Source of the DNA: Megamerina dolium | Taxonomy: Eukaryota; Arthropoda; Insecta; Diptera; Megamerinidae | Assembly (NCBI GenBank): GCA_963854835.1 | Contig: OY978526.1 | Location: forward strand, 9,813,277-9,877,276 | Length of the DNA stretch: 64,000 nucleotides | Reading direction: 5' to 3' | Part shown: positions 1 through 11,551 of the stretch, piece after piece | Layout of the letters: each line of letters starts with the position of its first letter | How positions within the stretch are numbered: the stretch's first letter is position 1 | Translations under genes and position numbers: made by a program | Notes under the pieces: model-generated | Seen by the model: the letters and a program-made list of their open reading frames with translations, nothing else | Told to the model about the DNA's origin: nothing | Databases searched by the model: none

Positions 1-414
1 GACACCTGTTAACATAGGTTGTTTTTGTACCTCGTGTACGTTTGTGGAAGATTTTTTTCTTTGTGTGATTTGTTGATGCTCATTTACACTTTTATCAGCA
101 TCTTTTCTATGGTTATGCTCTTTAACGCTCAATTGTTCCAGATGTATTTCTTCTGCGCGTAAATCTTGTTTATACCCAAATGAATGGCGCACATACGAGT
201 ACAATAAAACAAAAATTATGGATGTGATTGGAAATAAGAAATTTGAACGAAACAAAAAACAAAACTATGAACGTAAGAAATAACCAAAATTAAGAATAAA
301 TTATATGAGGGATGAAATGTGTTAATCTAGAATTAAAACATATGTATGTACCTACTGGTAAACAAACAATAACGACAGTGAAAGTCACATATTAGATGCA
401 TATAAAATTATTAC
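1..414 (-). other. Spastin intron 2 (partial)
   Basis: AT-rich intron sequence downstream of the spastin exon 2 donor. I see no exon or repeat structure in it. Confidence 0.7.
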
Positions 415-1431
415 CAAGAAAATGTAAGCGATCGCGAGCCATTGAAAGATTTGTCTGCATTTTATCATGCAAACGCTGTGCTCGATCCCAAACATCACCG
501 CGTCCGCTCCAGCAATCCACAGCAATGCCATCCTCTAATTCTTTGATACCTTTACGATACAGTTCAATAGCAAGTTCTTTGTGTCCTTGAACATGTAAAA
601 TGTGCAATGTATTTTTTATATTGATTTTGGTATGTATTTGTATATATAAATTATTATTAGTATATGCACACAAAATGACTCATACATTTGCACCCATAAT
701 ACTTGCTTACCTTCATTTTCCTCATCAATTTTTAAGGCCTTCGAAATGTATTCAAAAGCTCGACGATGATGATGTTTCTGTTTTGCCAATAGTGGGTCAC
801 CAGGACCGGGCGACGCTGAAATACCTTTTTGAGACATTTCCAATTGTGGACGAAATCGCTGTGATTGTACACCTTGCGCCTCTAGTAATGGGTATGTGGC
901 AATTGTTGAGTTTTGAGCTTGCACTATCAATTGTTTTTCGTTGCCGCTTAAATTAGATTGTTGTGATGAAGTTGTTCCCACAACAATTTCAATATTACAT
1001 TCACGTCTATGGGGACGATAGATCACTTTTGTGCTGGCACCGTATAAATAACGAAATATACAAAACAGCTGATAAATCAGTGAACGCAAGATATTAAAGA
1101 GGAATATTATGGGAAATGAAACAATGTATAAATTCTGCTTGTGGACTGAGCCGCTGCTAGTGGTGGGAGTTGAAGCTGACTGATAGTCGCCACCGTCGGT
1201 ATCATCATCTGGTGATGTTCCTGGTGAGCGATGACTGTTCGATGAAGACCTAGTATCGTCCACTAATGCTACACTACAGGTGCTGGACGATTTACGATGT
1301 GTGCGTGCACCAGAGGCATTACTACTATTTTGTCTAATTGGCGACTTTGTGCTACTGCTACTGTTACTGGCGCTTCCACTAGCATTACCCGATGACGACG
1401 AAGAACAAGACTGTGTTTTGTTGCGCACCAT
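415..1431 (-). CDS. spas: Spastin, 5' part (exons 1 and 2; gene continues left of the window)
   Basis: Spastin is an AAA ATPase that severs microtubules. Only the amino-terminal part is present: exon 1 is 1431..711 and exon 2 is 585..415. The split codon reads Gly, and a GT donor at 414-413 leads out of the window, so the AAA domain is not visible here. The protein starts with a Ser-rich low-complexity stretch (residues 1-95). A hydrophobic hairpin-type membrane segment follows (about 101-128), then [18 protein letters not shown], which is characteristic of dipteran spastin. The end of exon 1 and exon 2 encode an MIT domain (for example [19 protein letters not shown]), used in the family to bind ESCRT-III proteins. 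The start ATG was chosen because MVR followed by a Ser-rich tract matches the fly protein as I remember it. The promoter is shared or close to that of mRpL11, 625 bp away in the opposite direction. Confidence 0.95.
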
Positions 1432-2056
1432 CGAATTTGTTGTTGGCTTTTTTACAAACTCCCTTCAGGTCACCCTCAGTTTTTCTTTTTTTTTTTCTCT
1501 GTTGGCTGTCAATAATTTTTCTTTCAACCCTTCACATATATTGGTATTTTTCCTCCATCGATATTATTTTCACTAAACCATACTTTTATTTTAAATTATA
1601 AATTTATAAACAAACACACATTTTTTTAGTCTCTTAAATACACCTTTCTTTAGTATTTAATTTATTTTTCTGCAGATTTAAAATAATAGAAAATTTTTCA
1701 ACAATCCTCTAATTGCCGTTTTTTTTTTGTGTCATCCCTTATTTGATGTTTGACAGTTGTGATTTTTCAATGCCTTTAGCTTCGGGATAGTACAGGGCCG
1801 CCTTCTAAAAGTCGTTTAATCAAACATTTTTAGAATGTTATTTTTTTGAAAACATTTAAAAAACGAAAGAGAAAATTATTTTGACAACCCTTGAATGCAT
1901 TAATTTATATTCAACTAGTAGCGAATATACTATATTTGAAATTATACTGTCAATATTTTGTTCGTTAACCAACACTGCACTTACGGCTACTTTACATATA
2001 GAACCGTGCCGTTTTGATTTGCATAACCATTTTCTTATAGATAGAAATATAACAAT
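1432..2056. promoter_or_regulatory. Divergent spas / mRpL11 intergenic promoter region
   Basis: 625 bp lie between the two start codons, which point away from each other, so both promoters must be here. The sequence is AT-rich and I see no convincing TATA box. A CATCGATATT close to the insect DRE core (TATCGATA) sits at about 1556-1565; this is a weak suggestion only. Confidence 0.5.
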
Positions 2057-2776
2057 ATGTCTAAAGCCGCGGGTAAATTAAAATCGATGAAAAAGTTTGC
2101 TGAGAAAATAACACATACAACGAAATTAAAGACAAATATACCAGCAGGCATGGCAGCAGCAGGACCACCATTGGGTCCAATGTTGGGTCAAGTAAGCGCA
2201 CATTGATTTCTGTGTTATTTATCATACAGAGAAGATCAGCTCAATTTTTCAGAGAGGCATCAACATTGCCGCATTTTGTAAAGACTTCAACGCTCGTACA
2301 GCTGACATAAAAGAAGGTATCCCCTTGCCTTGCCGTATTTCAGTTAACAGCGATCGAAGTTATGAACTTGTAATACATTCTCCTCCCACTACGTTTCTTT
2401 TGAAGCAAGCAGCGGGTATAAGGAGAGGAGCTATGAACCCTGGCCAAGAGATTGCAGGCAAAATAACGCTGAAACACTTGTATGAGATTGCCGCAATTAA
2501 AATAAAAGATCCCGCTAATGCCTTGTTAACCATGCAGGTAAAAGAAATGCGATAGTGTGCTAAACATGCAAATGCTACACTGATATATGAATATATTGAT
2601 TTCAGCAAATGTGTGAAATGATTGTGGGCATAGCGCGTACCTGTGGCATACAAATCGTTCGTCAATTAGACGCAAAGGAATATGATGAATTCTTAAAAGA
2701 AAGACTAACGATTGTTGAGGAACAGCGACGTGAGCTTCAAGAGAAACGGGAAGCAAAAATGTTACGCACAGGCTAA
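2057..2776 (+). CDS. mRpL11: Mitochondrial large-subunit ribosomal protein L11 (uL11m)
   Basis: Component of the mitoribosome stalk base, which binds 23S-like rRNA and the GTPase centre. Three exons, 2057..2191, 2253..2537 and 2606..2776, give 196 residues. The N-terminal RNA-stalk domain shows the L11 proline-rich signature AAGPPLGPMLGQRGINIAAF (about residues 33-52). The C-terminal RNA-binding domain has the GxMNPGQEIAGKITLKHLYE-type run, then MIVGIARTCGIQI, the conserved L11 end motif. A charged helix (residues about 165-196) extends the protein, as in mitochondrial L11s. All splice junctions have GT..AG and keep frame (GQ/RG, MQ/QM). A possible ATTAAA poly(A) signal lies at 2833-2838, inside the 3' part of the convergent RRP36 gene. 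The start ATG at 2057 was chosen because it opens the SKAAGKLKS leader typical of fly mRpL11. Confidence 0.95.
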
Positions 2777-2847
2777 GTTATAACGTATGAGTAAATTCGT
2801 AAAAATACGTTCTTTTATTAAGAAATCATTGTATTAAAAGTCTAATA

Positions 2848-3699
2848 TTAATCAAAGTTGATTTTTTTACGATCCTTCGCTGCGTTCTTTTTACGTCGTT
2901 TTTCCAAGTGTTTGTTTAATTTGCCAGATTTTTTTAATGATTCGAATTGCATAACAAGCTCTTTTGTACGACGCTCCTCTGAAAATAAAAACAAGCAAAC
3001 ATTTACTAAATTGAGTTAAAGATATTATTTAACCTACTCATCGTTGTGTAGCGTGGTTGTTTGCCTTCAGCACGTGCTCGCTGTACTTCATTTCGTTCTT
3101 CTTTAAGCACATTTTGTTTTGCGTGCCATTTCCGCTCCTCTACATTCTTATTAATTAGTTTCTGCATTTCATGCTTAATTTGACTACGCTGCTCTTGATC
3201 CCTAGTTTTTGCAAGTTCCTTTTTTAAACTAGCAATTTCCTTTTGACGAATCGTTGAGAGAAATTTGTAATTTTCTTTAAATGTCTTCGGATCATATGTA
3301 CCAGATTTTTCATCAAAACGTGGATCACAAATCACACTTTCTTTTTTACACTGACTCCGTAATTCCACGCCAAGAAATGGTACCTGCTTTTTTGCAGTTA
3401 TTTCTCGTGGCCGATTTTTATTGAGACGCTTTATTGCAGGTGTATCATTATTTTTTTTGGAAGAGTTATTATCATTGACACCATATACTATTGCCTCCCT
3501 ATACACCTTAGCACCAAGTTCCTCCTTTAACTTCATTATTTCTTCAAAAGTCATGGAACTAAGTTCCTCTCGTATCTGACTCTTTAAAAAAAAGACTTCA
3601 ATTACTATATGTAAATAAACATATTTAAAAAGACTTTCATACCCTGCTACTAGAACTTTTAACAGCTCCTTCACTATCAGAGATTGAGGTTGAAGACAT
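2848..3699 (-). CDS. RRP36: RRP36 homologue, pre-rRNA processing factor
   Basis: RRP36 is a nucleolar protein needed for early cleavages of pre-rRNA in the 90S/SSU processome. Exons 3699..3643, 3581..3038 and 2978..2848 give 243 residues. The core motif is VICDPRFDEKSGTYDPKTF, followed by NYKFLSTIRQKEIASLKKEL, which match the conserved DPRF/F..Y.FL..IR block of the family. A long charged coiled coil with many Lys, Glu and Arg follows. The C terminus (FESLKKSGKLNKHLEKRRKK) is the basic family tail. The N terminus is Ser-rich and acidic (MSSTSISDSEGAVKSSSSR); this short first exon was preferred because reading straight through the intron would insert a hydrophobic stretch foreign to the family. 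The stop is 71 bp from the mRpL11 stop, so the two 3' UTRs probably overlap. Confidence 0.93.
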
Positions 3700-4290
3700 T
3701 TTAAATACAAATCTTTAAATGTTGAAATAAACCTCGTTTATAAATTTTATTGTAAACAATTGCTTTTCTCGGTTATGTAGGTATATAAATATATATGCAA
3801 ATACAGCTGAGTTCTAAAGATAAGAGACGAGTACTTTTCACTCGTTATTACATTGCTCGTGTCCATAATCAGGTAAAGCAATCTAAAAATTAGAGTTCTT
3901 GTAGCATCAAAATCATGCGCTTGTTGCTACTGTCACGGGATGCTTTACTTGGTGTTATTATAATTCGTTCACATCTAAGCATATTACATGTTCAATGTTT
4001 TGCTGTCAATGATTTTCGATTTTGCTCTCTCGTCAAGGTTGTAATTGATGCTATATTTTATGTTCAAACTATTGCTTATATATATTTTTATATCTCTGCC
4101 CAAGCTATGCCAATTTTTTTGAAGTGATGCAGATTCGTTTCTTCAGGAAAGCAAAATTTGAAGTGAATTGTCATAAAATTTATAAATATATCGGGTAGCC
4201 TATAAAATTAACAAAAAAAAAAATATTTATTTGTTGAAAAATAGCATTTTTTTTAACATAAACTAATATAAAAAATTCGTTACGATTACA

Positions 4291-4560
4291 ATTTCTCTCA
4301 TCTGTCACTCTCGATATGAGAAAACATACAAGAAGTACGCGAACTGAAAACGATCAGAAACTTGTAAATTGGCATTCAGAGTACGCAATTGACAGCTGGA
4401 TTTATTTGTTCGCCAACGCTTTTCCTATCGAAAATTGTTAACAATTGTTGAACGTTTTTTTGTTAGCGAACAAAATCATCGAGAAAAAATTCACAATAGA
4501 ACACAGTTGTAAATTTTTAGCAGTGTTGCCAACGGAAATTGCCCTAATTCTCTTTAATTT
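4291..4560. repeat. Dispersed repeat family R1, copy A
   Basis: About 270 bp sharing with 4725-5010 a run starting CATCTGTCACTCTCGATATG and containing AATTGACAGCTGGATTTATT, TTGTTCGCC, TGTTAACAATTGTTGAA and TTGTTAGCGAAC, at roughly 80-85% identity by eye. A third, more diverged copy lies at 13740-14040. No coding capacity is visible. Confidence 0.8.
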
Positions 4561-4572
4561 TTAGAATTAACT

Positions 4573-5060
4573 CTAATAGCCTAGACAGACGGCAGCCCAA
4601 TTCCGGATTACCGGCGCACTTAATCCGAATAAAATAATAACCTGACAGACGGCCGTATTGCGGATTAACTAAACGGCTGATTGCTGTTTTATCAGATCTG
4701 TCCACCTACATTACTATCACTATCAATTTCTGTCATCTGTCACTCTCGATATGAGAAAATCTACAAGAAGTACAAGAATATTCAGTTCACATATTATCAG
4801 AAACTTGTAAATTGACATTCACCGTTCGTAATTGACAGCTGGATTTATTTGTTCGCCGACACTTTTCATGTTGAAAACTGTTAACAATTGTTGAAAGTTT
4901 TTTGTTAGCGAACACATCTAATATTTTGTAAAATGAAGGAGAACAATTCACAATAGACAATTTTCAGCAGTATTGCCAACGAAAATTGCCCTAATCCTCT
5001 TTAATTTTGAGAATAAACTCGTAAATTCGGATTAACACTACCGTCTGTCTCGGCTATTAG
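4573..5060. mobile_element. MITE-like element with 23-bp terminal inverted repeats
   Basis: The left end (4573-4595) reads CTAATAGCCTAGACAGACGG and continues CAG. The reverse complement of the right end (5060-5038) reads CTAATAGCCGAGACAGACGG and continues TAG, so 21 of 23 positions match. The 488-bp interior holds R1 copy B (4725-5010) and further copies of the GACAGACGG motif (for example 4644-4652). It has no open reading frame. I could not see a clear target-site duplication, so superfamily is unknown. Confidence 0.75.
4725..5010. repeat. Dispersed repeat family R1, copy B (inside the MITE-like element)
   Basis: Second copy of R1, in the same orientation as copy A. It is followed by the right TIR of the surrounding element, whereas copy A is followed directly by the left TIR. 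Confidence 0.8.
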
Positions 5061-5707
5061 CGTACTCGCTAAGTTCAGTGCTGCCAATTTTTTTCATTTT
5101 TTCTGAGCTGTTTTTTATCGAATTCTTTTCATTTAAACGTCGAAAATGTTATAAAAGAAGAAAGGGAAGTATGTTTCTATGTAAAACAAAAATCAAATCA
5201 ACTCTAGGGAATCTATGTAGTTTTATTGGCACAGCGAGTTGTCAAATGGTTCATGGCTAAGACAAGATGGCGTCTGCAGAAAATTTCATCATGCTATCTG
5301 CCAATGAAACAAAGTGAAAATAATTATAATTTATATTATTTATTTTTTTTTTTCGTTTAATAAAACAAATATCTATGATAATAAAGTTTACAAATCGATT
5401 TGTTTTTAATATCCCGATTAAAAAAAAAGATAAGCTAAATTTAATCTTTTAGTCATGTCAAAATAGAAATAGGAGCTATGTTTTTTTTTGTGTTCATAAA
5501 AAATAAATAAAGGAAACTAGCAATAAAATATTACGGTCTGGCAACTCCGGCAGAGTGAAGAAATAGAGTTTAATTTACAACATGTGGCAACCTTGTAACT
5601 AGTTACACCTCTGAGGTTTTAATTAATAACTACAATACCAATCTTTAGTTTTATTTTGTCAGTGGTCACATTAACACGTAGTAAGGATATAAAAAAATAA
5701 AGCAAAA

Positions 5708-6474
5708 ATGGTGAAGATTTTAATTAATAATACGGAAATTGGGCAAAGCAACACAATAAGTTATGCAGAAATTGTTAGAGTAATAACTGAAAATATGGTA
5801 AGTTTTAATTGTAGTTCTTTTCATTGGATTTCATTATAATAATTCGTTTTACATTCCAGTCACTGAAATTTGACGAATTCTACCTGGTTCATAATGGAAA
5901 AATCCTATCACCTAGCCAGATCTATACGCTCGACTTCAATTCTCAAATACATTGTCACCTAAGAGTATGTGGTGGAAAAGGTGGATTTGGTTCTATGTTG
6001 CGAGCGATTGGAGCACAAATCGAAAAGACTACAAATAGAGAAGCATGCCGAGATCTTAGCGGGCGTAGGTTGCGTGATATAAATGAGGAAAAACGTCTGA
6101 AAGCATGGCTAGATAAGCAAAGTGAACGAGAACGTGAGGCAGAGGAGCGTAAAAAGCAAAAGATTCAAAAATTACTTGCTGCACCGAAGCACGAATTTAA
6201 AGATGAAAAGTATGAAGAGGCGCGATCTAAACTGGCAGAAAAAGTAAACGATGCTGTTGAAGAAGGTTTGAAGAAAGCTGAAATCGCAGAGCTTGCTGAT
6301 AAAAATGGAAAAACAAACAATTTAAAACGCAAACATGGTGAATCTTCAAAAAATACAATAAAGAAGAAGAGAAACACTTTGTGGATTGGTGATGATATAT
6401 CGGACGGTGATACCAGCAGCAGTGATTCGTCAGACGATGAAGCGAACAAAACAAAAATAAAAAGATTAAATTGA
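5708..6474 (+). CDS. SDE2: SDE2 homologue (splicing / replication-stress regulator)
   Basis: SDE2 proteins begin with a ubiquitin-like fold that is cleaved after a GG pair, releasing a C-terminal fragment with N-terminal Lys that works in pre-mRNA splicing (and in the PCNA response in vertebrates). Exons 5708..5797 and 5860..6474 give 234 residues. The ubiquitin-like part is residues 1-69 and the cleavage motif GGKGGFGSMLRAIGAQ begins at residue 68, so Lys70 would be the new N terminus. The conserved CRDLSGRRLRDINEEKRLKA block follows, then a charged coiled coil. A Ser/Asp-rich acidic patch with basic ends closes the protein. It is clearly shorter than the human protein (about 450 residues) and I see no C-terminal SAP-like domain. 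The ATG at 5708 restores the ubiquitin-like strand MVKILINN. Its stop is 64 bp from the Atg6 stop on the other strand. Confidence 0.93.
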
Positions 6475-6538
6475 CATACTTTATTTTAATACTAAATTTT
6501 AATAATGTAAAATAATATCATACTCTTAAGTAATTGTT

Positions 6539-7932
6539 CTACTGATTCGTAAATTGTGAAGAAACCCACGCCAGACCCCATTTTAAATTTGTAAGCATGA
6601 ATTTTAATGCCTTGGTCCACTGTTCTTCAGAGTTGAATTGAATTCTGTAAATAGAAAATTCATAAATACAATAAAGAATAATAAAACATAATAATTAAAA
6701 CGGCAACTTACTTAATTGAATAGGAGTTACCAGTGGAGGGATCAATGATTTTACCCTTGTCCATTTTGTAGGGAAGTAAAAACTCTGTGTCTCTTTTTTC
6801 TACTTCTTGCTGGAATTGTGTCAGGCAGTCTAAGAATGCAACCATAGCGGCATCAAATTTTGTATCCCACAAAAACTTAAAACCCCCAGCACCATATAGT
6901 GGCAGTTCACGATTTTCGCCAAGCACCTCCACATAAGAATGATTTCCAAATGGAACTAAACGATAACGTTCAAAAGTCAATCCAATTTTACGCGCTAATG
7001 CACAGAGCAATAATACAGTTTGTCCCCAAGCAGCATTGATCTCAGACCAATCCACTGAAGCTGATGGTAAACGGCCCAAGCGAAAGTTATTTATTGTGCC
7101 AAAATGACCAGCATGCCAAATATGGAATGTTGCATTGAATATGTTAGCATCCTTAAGCTTCTCTAATTGCTGTTCCGCATATGATATTTGGCATTCGAGA
7201 CTACGTTTGTCGTCATCTGTTAGCATCAATTCATGTCGATTTTTTGTATAATCACGCCAATAAACTTCCTCCTGATCTTGTAGTTCTAACTTATCCTCTT
7301 CTTCTTTCTGAATAGCATTCTTAATATTCTCTTCTTCTTTCTTAATACTTTCTAATGTGGAAAGCAACTTGTCCTCGCTTACTTCAAGCTGTGAGAACTC
7401 CTTTTCTAAATCAGTTATATTTGGGTTCTCCTGATTCTGTTCTAATTGCTTTAAATAATTTTTATAGTCATTCCACTCTTCCTCGGCTATCTTCAATTCT
7501 CGATCCATGATCTCTAACATCGAGTCGGCGCACTCTTCGCAAAGAGGGTGATCGATTTCTGAGTTTGACGAAAGACAATCAAATAGTTCCGCCTTTAACT
7601 TAAAAGCAGTACCCCATTTTTTCATATCTCGTGCACTAGATACCAGCATAAAGCCTGTGCCATTAATTGAGTCTGTAAAACGGTATGGTGGCACAAAATT
7701 ATCAAAAGAGTTTACGTCTTGTATATCAATGGTATTGACGTTGCTCTCATATATTGGCACTAATAACAATGAAATTATATGAAAGTATATTTCAAAATGT
7801 TATGCACAATATTAACTTACAAGATAATTCGGCCATAGCATGTACACTTATGTTTTCCAGATTTTCAAGAACAATTGGTTGCATGCACCTTTGACATGCA
7901 AAAGAAATAGGAACCTTATCCACATCGGTCAT
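6539..7932 (-). CDS. Atg6: Autophagy protein 6 / Beclin-1
   Basis: Subunit of the Vps34 class III PI3-kinase complexes that start autophagosomes and act in endosome sorting. Exons 7932..7821, 7759..6712 and 6644..6539 give 421 residues, the usual fly length. The N terminus holds a CxxC pair (Cys13/Cys16). A second CxxC (Cys111/Cys114, [10 protein letters not shown]) sits at the start of the coiled coil (about 115-245), which is rich in Glu, Lys and Leu. The C-terminal evolutionarily conserved domain is complete, including [20 protein letters not shown], the aromatic membrane finger around [12 protein letters not shown], and the terminal [20 protein letters not shown]. Splices were fixed by frame (S/L at exon 1-2, K at exon 2-3). 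It converges on SDE2 with 64 bp between stops; AATAAA on this strand occurs at about 6486-6481, so the transcripts probably overlap. Confidence 0.97.
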
Positions 7933-10202
7933 GGCTGCTGTTCTATCTCCCAAATACATAGAAATTTATTATTTTTTTTTATTCAATTTGTTTGTTTTTT
8001 GTTAATTTAATGCTACTCTCCCAACTACTTTAGTTTCCGTTCAAAGAAAAAATATACGAAGCGCAATTGGTTTGTAATAATTAGTGTTGTTGAAATATTA
8101 CTTGAAATAGATATGATACCGGTTACTTTTTTCTTCTTAAGTAAGCTACTCGTGAATAGAATATTGAATTATACAGTTTCAGATTTCCCTAAACTTTATA
8201 ATATTCAATCAATATTGCGTTGGCTTTGTGGTCATTAGAGTCAAATCCAAATCCTGATATTTTATTATCAATGTTTACTGTCATGTTTTTTTGTCTTTCC
8301 TCTCGTCAATGTTCGATTGATGATAATAATCTTTGTCTCTGTCCTAACAACCCCACTCTATTTGTGAGATGCAGGTGGGATTCGCTGGCTATATAATTTG
8401 GAATGACCTGATTCATTCCTATATTTTGCATAATGTCAATTAAATATTGGCGCTCGTCTACATAAATTCGTTTTAAAGGATAGTACCGAATTTTTTGATA
8501 GACCTTTGCATGGAAATTTTGTCATATTCTAACAAGGTGCTAGTAAAAAAAAGTGGTTACTGTTTAAAAATATATTGAAAAGGTCTTTAGTTTGCATCCC
8601 TATTTAATTCAATATTTAATATTTCTTAATTTTATTTTGGCTATTATTGGTGAAAAGCATGATCCTTTGTCTTGACGTACACCAAAATTCAAAGTCGGCC
8701 ATCTTTTGTACTTTGCGTGGAAGGACAAGTAGTGGTTTGGCATCACTTTGTACAAATTCATATATTTCAACTCAGCTATCAATTTTACATGACGGCTTGA
8801 CGCATATAGTTGTTGTTGTTGTTGTAGCTGCAAGAACTCGTAAATGCATTGTTTTGTTCCCGTACAAAGCTTTTCCGTATCCTGCTGTGTTGAATATGCC
8901 TTCGTCGACCACGTAGTGGAGTGCTTCCATTCTTGGGAGTACGCATATGGTACTCTATGGTGCCTGTTGGAATTAACTTCAATACACCGAATACATTGCG
9001 TGAGGCAAAATTTGTAATTTACAGAATCACATTTATGTTTATATTAAAATATACAACTTTGTTTTTTATCGATTATTCAGTGAAAAAGGGAGTACAATCA
9101 AAATTGGAGTTGATTTGGCGTTGGATTTTGACAGGTAACAATCCCTTCAGAAGTAAGTCTTACTATGTAAACAGGTAGATAGATAGGTAGATAAAACATT
9201 TTTTGAAAGCGTAGGATGCACGGGGAAGAGAGAGGGGTTTTGTTTCTTGTACATGAGTCACGCTTTGTGCTTATCATTAATAATGTAAAACAATAAGAAA
9301 ACATGCAAACGATTTCATATGTCGCTGAGAAACATTTTTGCTCGAGTAAACGCGAACGAAACATCAAACGAGAATTGAACATTTTTTTCATGCAAATGTC
9401 TTTGTGTCTAAACCGGGACTAAGATATGAAACCAATATGCCACATACACGAACAATTTGACAATTTAGTGAAAGAACTGATGCCTGGTATTTTTTATTGT
9501 TTTTTTTTTATTAATAAAATTATTTGCGTATCCCTTCTTCACCGAGTTGGTTATGTAGTGATGTATTACAACATAACTTGTCCCCTTCGTGCGACTAGCC
9601 AGTCGACACAAACGCTATCTGTCTCACGATACAAATTTGTGTATCCGACAATGGAAATACAAAATGCAAATTTCAAAAGTCTATATACTATTGTATTTAC
9701 ACGTAATAAAATCAGCTGGTTGTATTATTAATTAATTAAAACAATTATTAACACAAACTACATCATATAGTTGTTGTCCGATTGCTACCACCTGGAACAG
9801 AAGAGCCTTGGCTAAAACAATGGCAAAATTAAAAGGTGGACTTTAATGAAAAGCAGTTTATTAATGACCAATTAATACTTCCCTGTGATTTTATCAGTTT
9901 TTCCCGGCAACTACATTTCGATGCAACCCTATCATTGGAATGAAGTAACTTTAGTGGAATGGAATAACCTACACTGATAAGAGGTTCAGAGAATTCCCAA
10001 AACTTTTAAATTACTTTGTTTTGATTTATTGTCAACAACAGACGGATTTACAAAGAATTGCGCATCTGATTATTTTATGTTGAGAGTTCTGAAGGTTAAA
10101 TCTAGTTTCCGCAAACATTTGAAATAGTCTACAATAAAAGCTTGGGTGTTTTCTACGTCAAATATATACATATCTTTCTTGGGTTATACGTAATCGCTAT
10201 AA
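7933..10202. other. Intergenic region Atg6 - PISD, with a TE fragment
   Basis: 2.3 kb that must contain the divergent promoters of Atg6 and PISD. It includes a (TTG)n run ending in a GTAGC motif (8810-8832) and, at about 8927-8945, a TCCATTCTTGGGA word also found at 16010-16050, so it holds remnants of a dispersed element. A short GATAGATAGGTAGATA stretch lies at 9177-9192. Short open frames here look random. Confidence 0.5.
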
Positions 10203-11551
10203 ATGGTGTCCTATTTTGTACCGCGCGGTCGGTTTCTTATTAAAGCTGGCAATTTGCGCCAGTCGGTTGGTCACCAAAAAAACCAACAACATCAACCAGG
10301 AAAATGGCATATGTTTCGTCAAAACGTTTCATCCAATTCGATTACTAAGTTAAAAGGAGATTCCGCTGCTGTTGCAAATCAGTCAGAGAATCAGGTGAGT
10401 ACTGGCGAGAACTAAAATTTGTTTGAAATGAAATACCTACATGTTGTAAATTTATTATTTCAATTCCATAGAAGAAAGAGCAACTAGTCCGCAGTACATG
10501 GAAGAAATGGGCTGGATTACTGTTGCGCTTGGCACCGGTGGGTTTCTGTGTTTTTGGTGTTATCGAATGGCAAATACATAAGCGTAAGTGTCAACGCGAA
10601 CTATCACCACGGACAGCATCAGAATTTCAATCGAAAGTATATTGTTCCCTACCCTTAAGGATAATAAGCCGTTGTTGGGGATGGCTGGCTGCTTGTTATA
10701 TACCAATCTCATTACGTCCGTACTTATATGGTTGGTACTCGAAAGCTTTTAATGTTAATATAGGGGAAGCATTATACCCCGATTACAAACATTACAATAG
10801 CCTAGCCGATTTTTTTATACGACCTTTAAGAGATGGCGTACGTGTCATAGATCCACACGCAGAAATTGTTTCACCAGCTGATGGTAGAGTTCTACATTTT
10901 GGGTCTGCGTCCAGTTCGCTTATTGAACAAGTAAAAGGAGTCAATTACAATATTGAATCGTTTTTGGGACCACCAACTTGGGTAAATAGACCCACTGATT
11001 CGAATACAGAGTATGTAGATATCATTAAGGAAAATCCACCAGAGTCTACGGCATTGTATCAATGTGTAATATATTTAGCTCCTGGTGATTACCATCGTTT
11101 TCATTCTCCCACCGCTTGGCAGCCAATCGTGAGACGTCATTTCCCTGGCGAATTGCTCTCCGTTAATCCGCGAGTTGCTTCATGGCTTCCTGGTTTATTC
11201 TGCCTGAATGAACGTGCCCTTTACTTAGGTAAATGGAAGCATGGTTTCTTTAGTTATACTGCAGTTGGTGCCACAAATGTTGGTTCTGTTCAAATTTATT
11301 TCGACGAAAAGCTGAAGACCAATCAATGGGTTGGTTTCAATGTGGGCACCCATAAGAAACGTGAAGCAGAGGAATTCGATGAGCTAAAGTTGCCGAAAAA
11401 TACAAACTTGGGTAAAGGTGATTTAATAGGTCATTTCAATATGGGTAGCACAGTGGTTTTGCTATTTGAGGCTCCAAAAGATTTCGAATTTAATATAAAA
11501 ACTGGCCAACATATTTATGTCGGCGAGCCATTGGGACATGTAAAAAAGTGA
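10203..11551 (+). CDS. PISD: Phosphatidylserine decarboxylase proenzyme, mitochondrial
   Basis: Pyruvoyl enzyme of the inner mitochondrial membrane that converts phosphatidylserine to phosphatidylethanolamine. Exons 10203..10394 and 10472..11551 give 423 residues. The N terminus is basic and fits a mitochondrial presequence, and a single membrane helix follows (about residues 78-96). The catalytic domain begins near ALYPDYKHYNSLADFFIRPL and carries the SPADGRVL motif, the substrate-site LAPGDYHRFHSP segment, and the self-cleavage site FNMGSTVVL. Family chemistry predicts cleavage between Gly389 and Ser390, with Ser390 becoming the pyruvoyl group of the small alpha subunit. Here the motif is MGST rather than the usual LGST. 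A poly(A) signal AATAAA lies at 12064-12069, which would give a 3' UTR of about 0.5 kb. Confidence 0.95.

Larger units (their letters stand above)
3700..5707. other. Repeat-rich intergenic region between RRP36 and SDE2
   Basis: Two diverged copies of a dispersed repeat (4291-4560 and 4725-5010) and a TIR-bounded element are described separately. The rest is AT-rich with no credible gene; the short frames at 3915-4127 and 5078-5260 have no family resemblance. Confidence 0.6.

Noticed and set aside
8609..9731. Several open frames of 65-101 codons between Atg6 and PISD
   Set aside because: Overlapping frames on both strands with no domains, partly covering a (TTG)n run and a repeat fragment; AT-rich intergenic chance frames are more likely.
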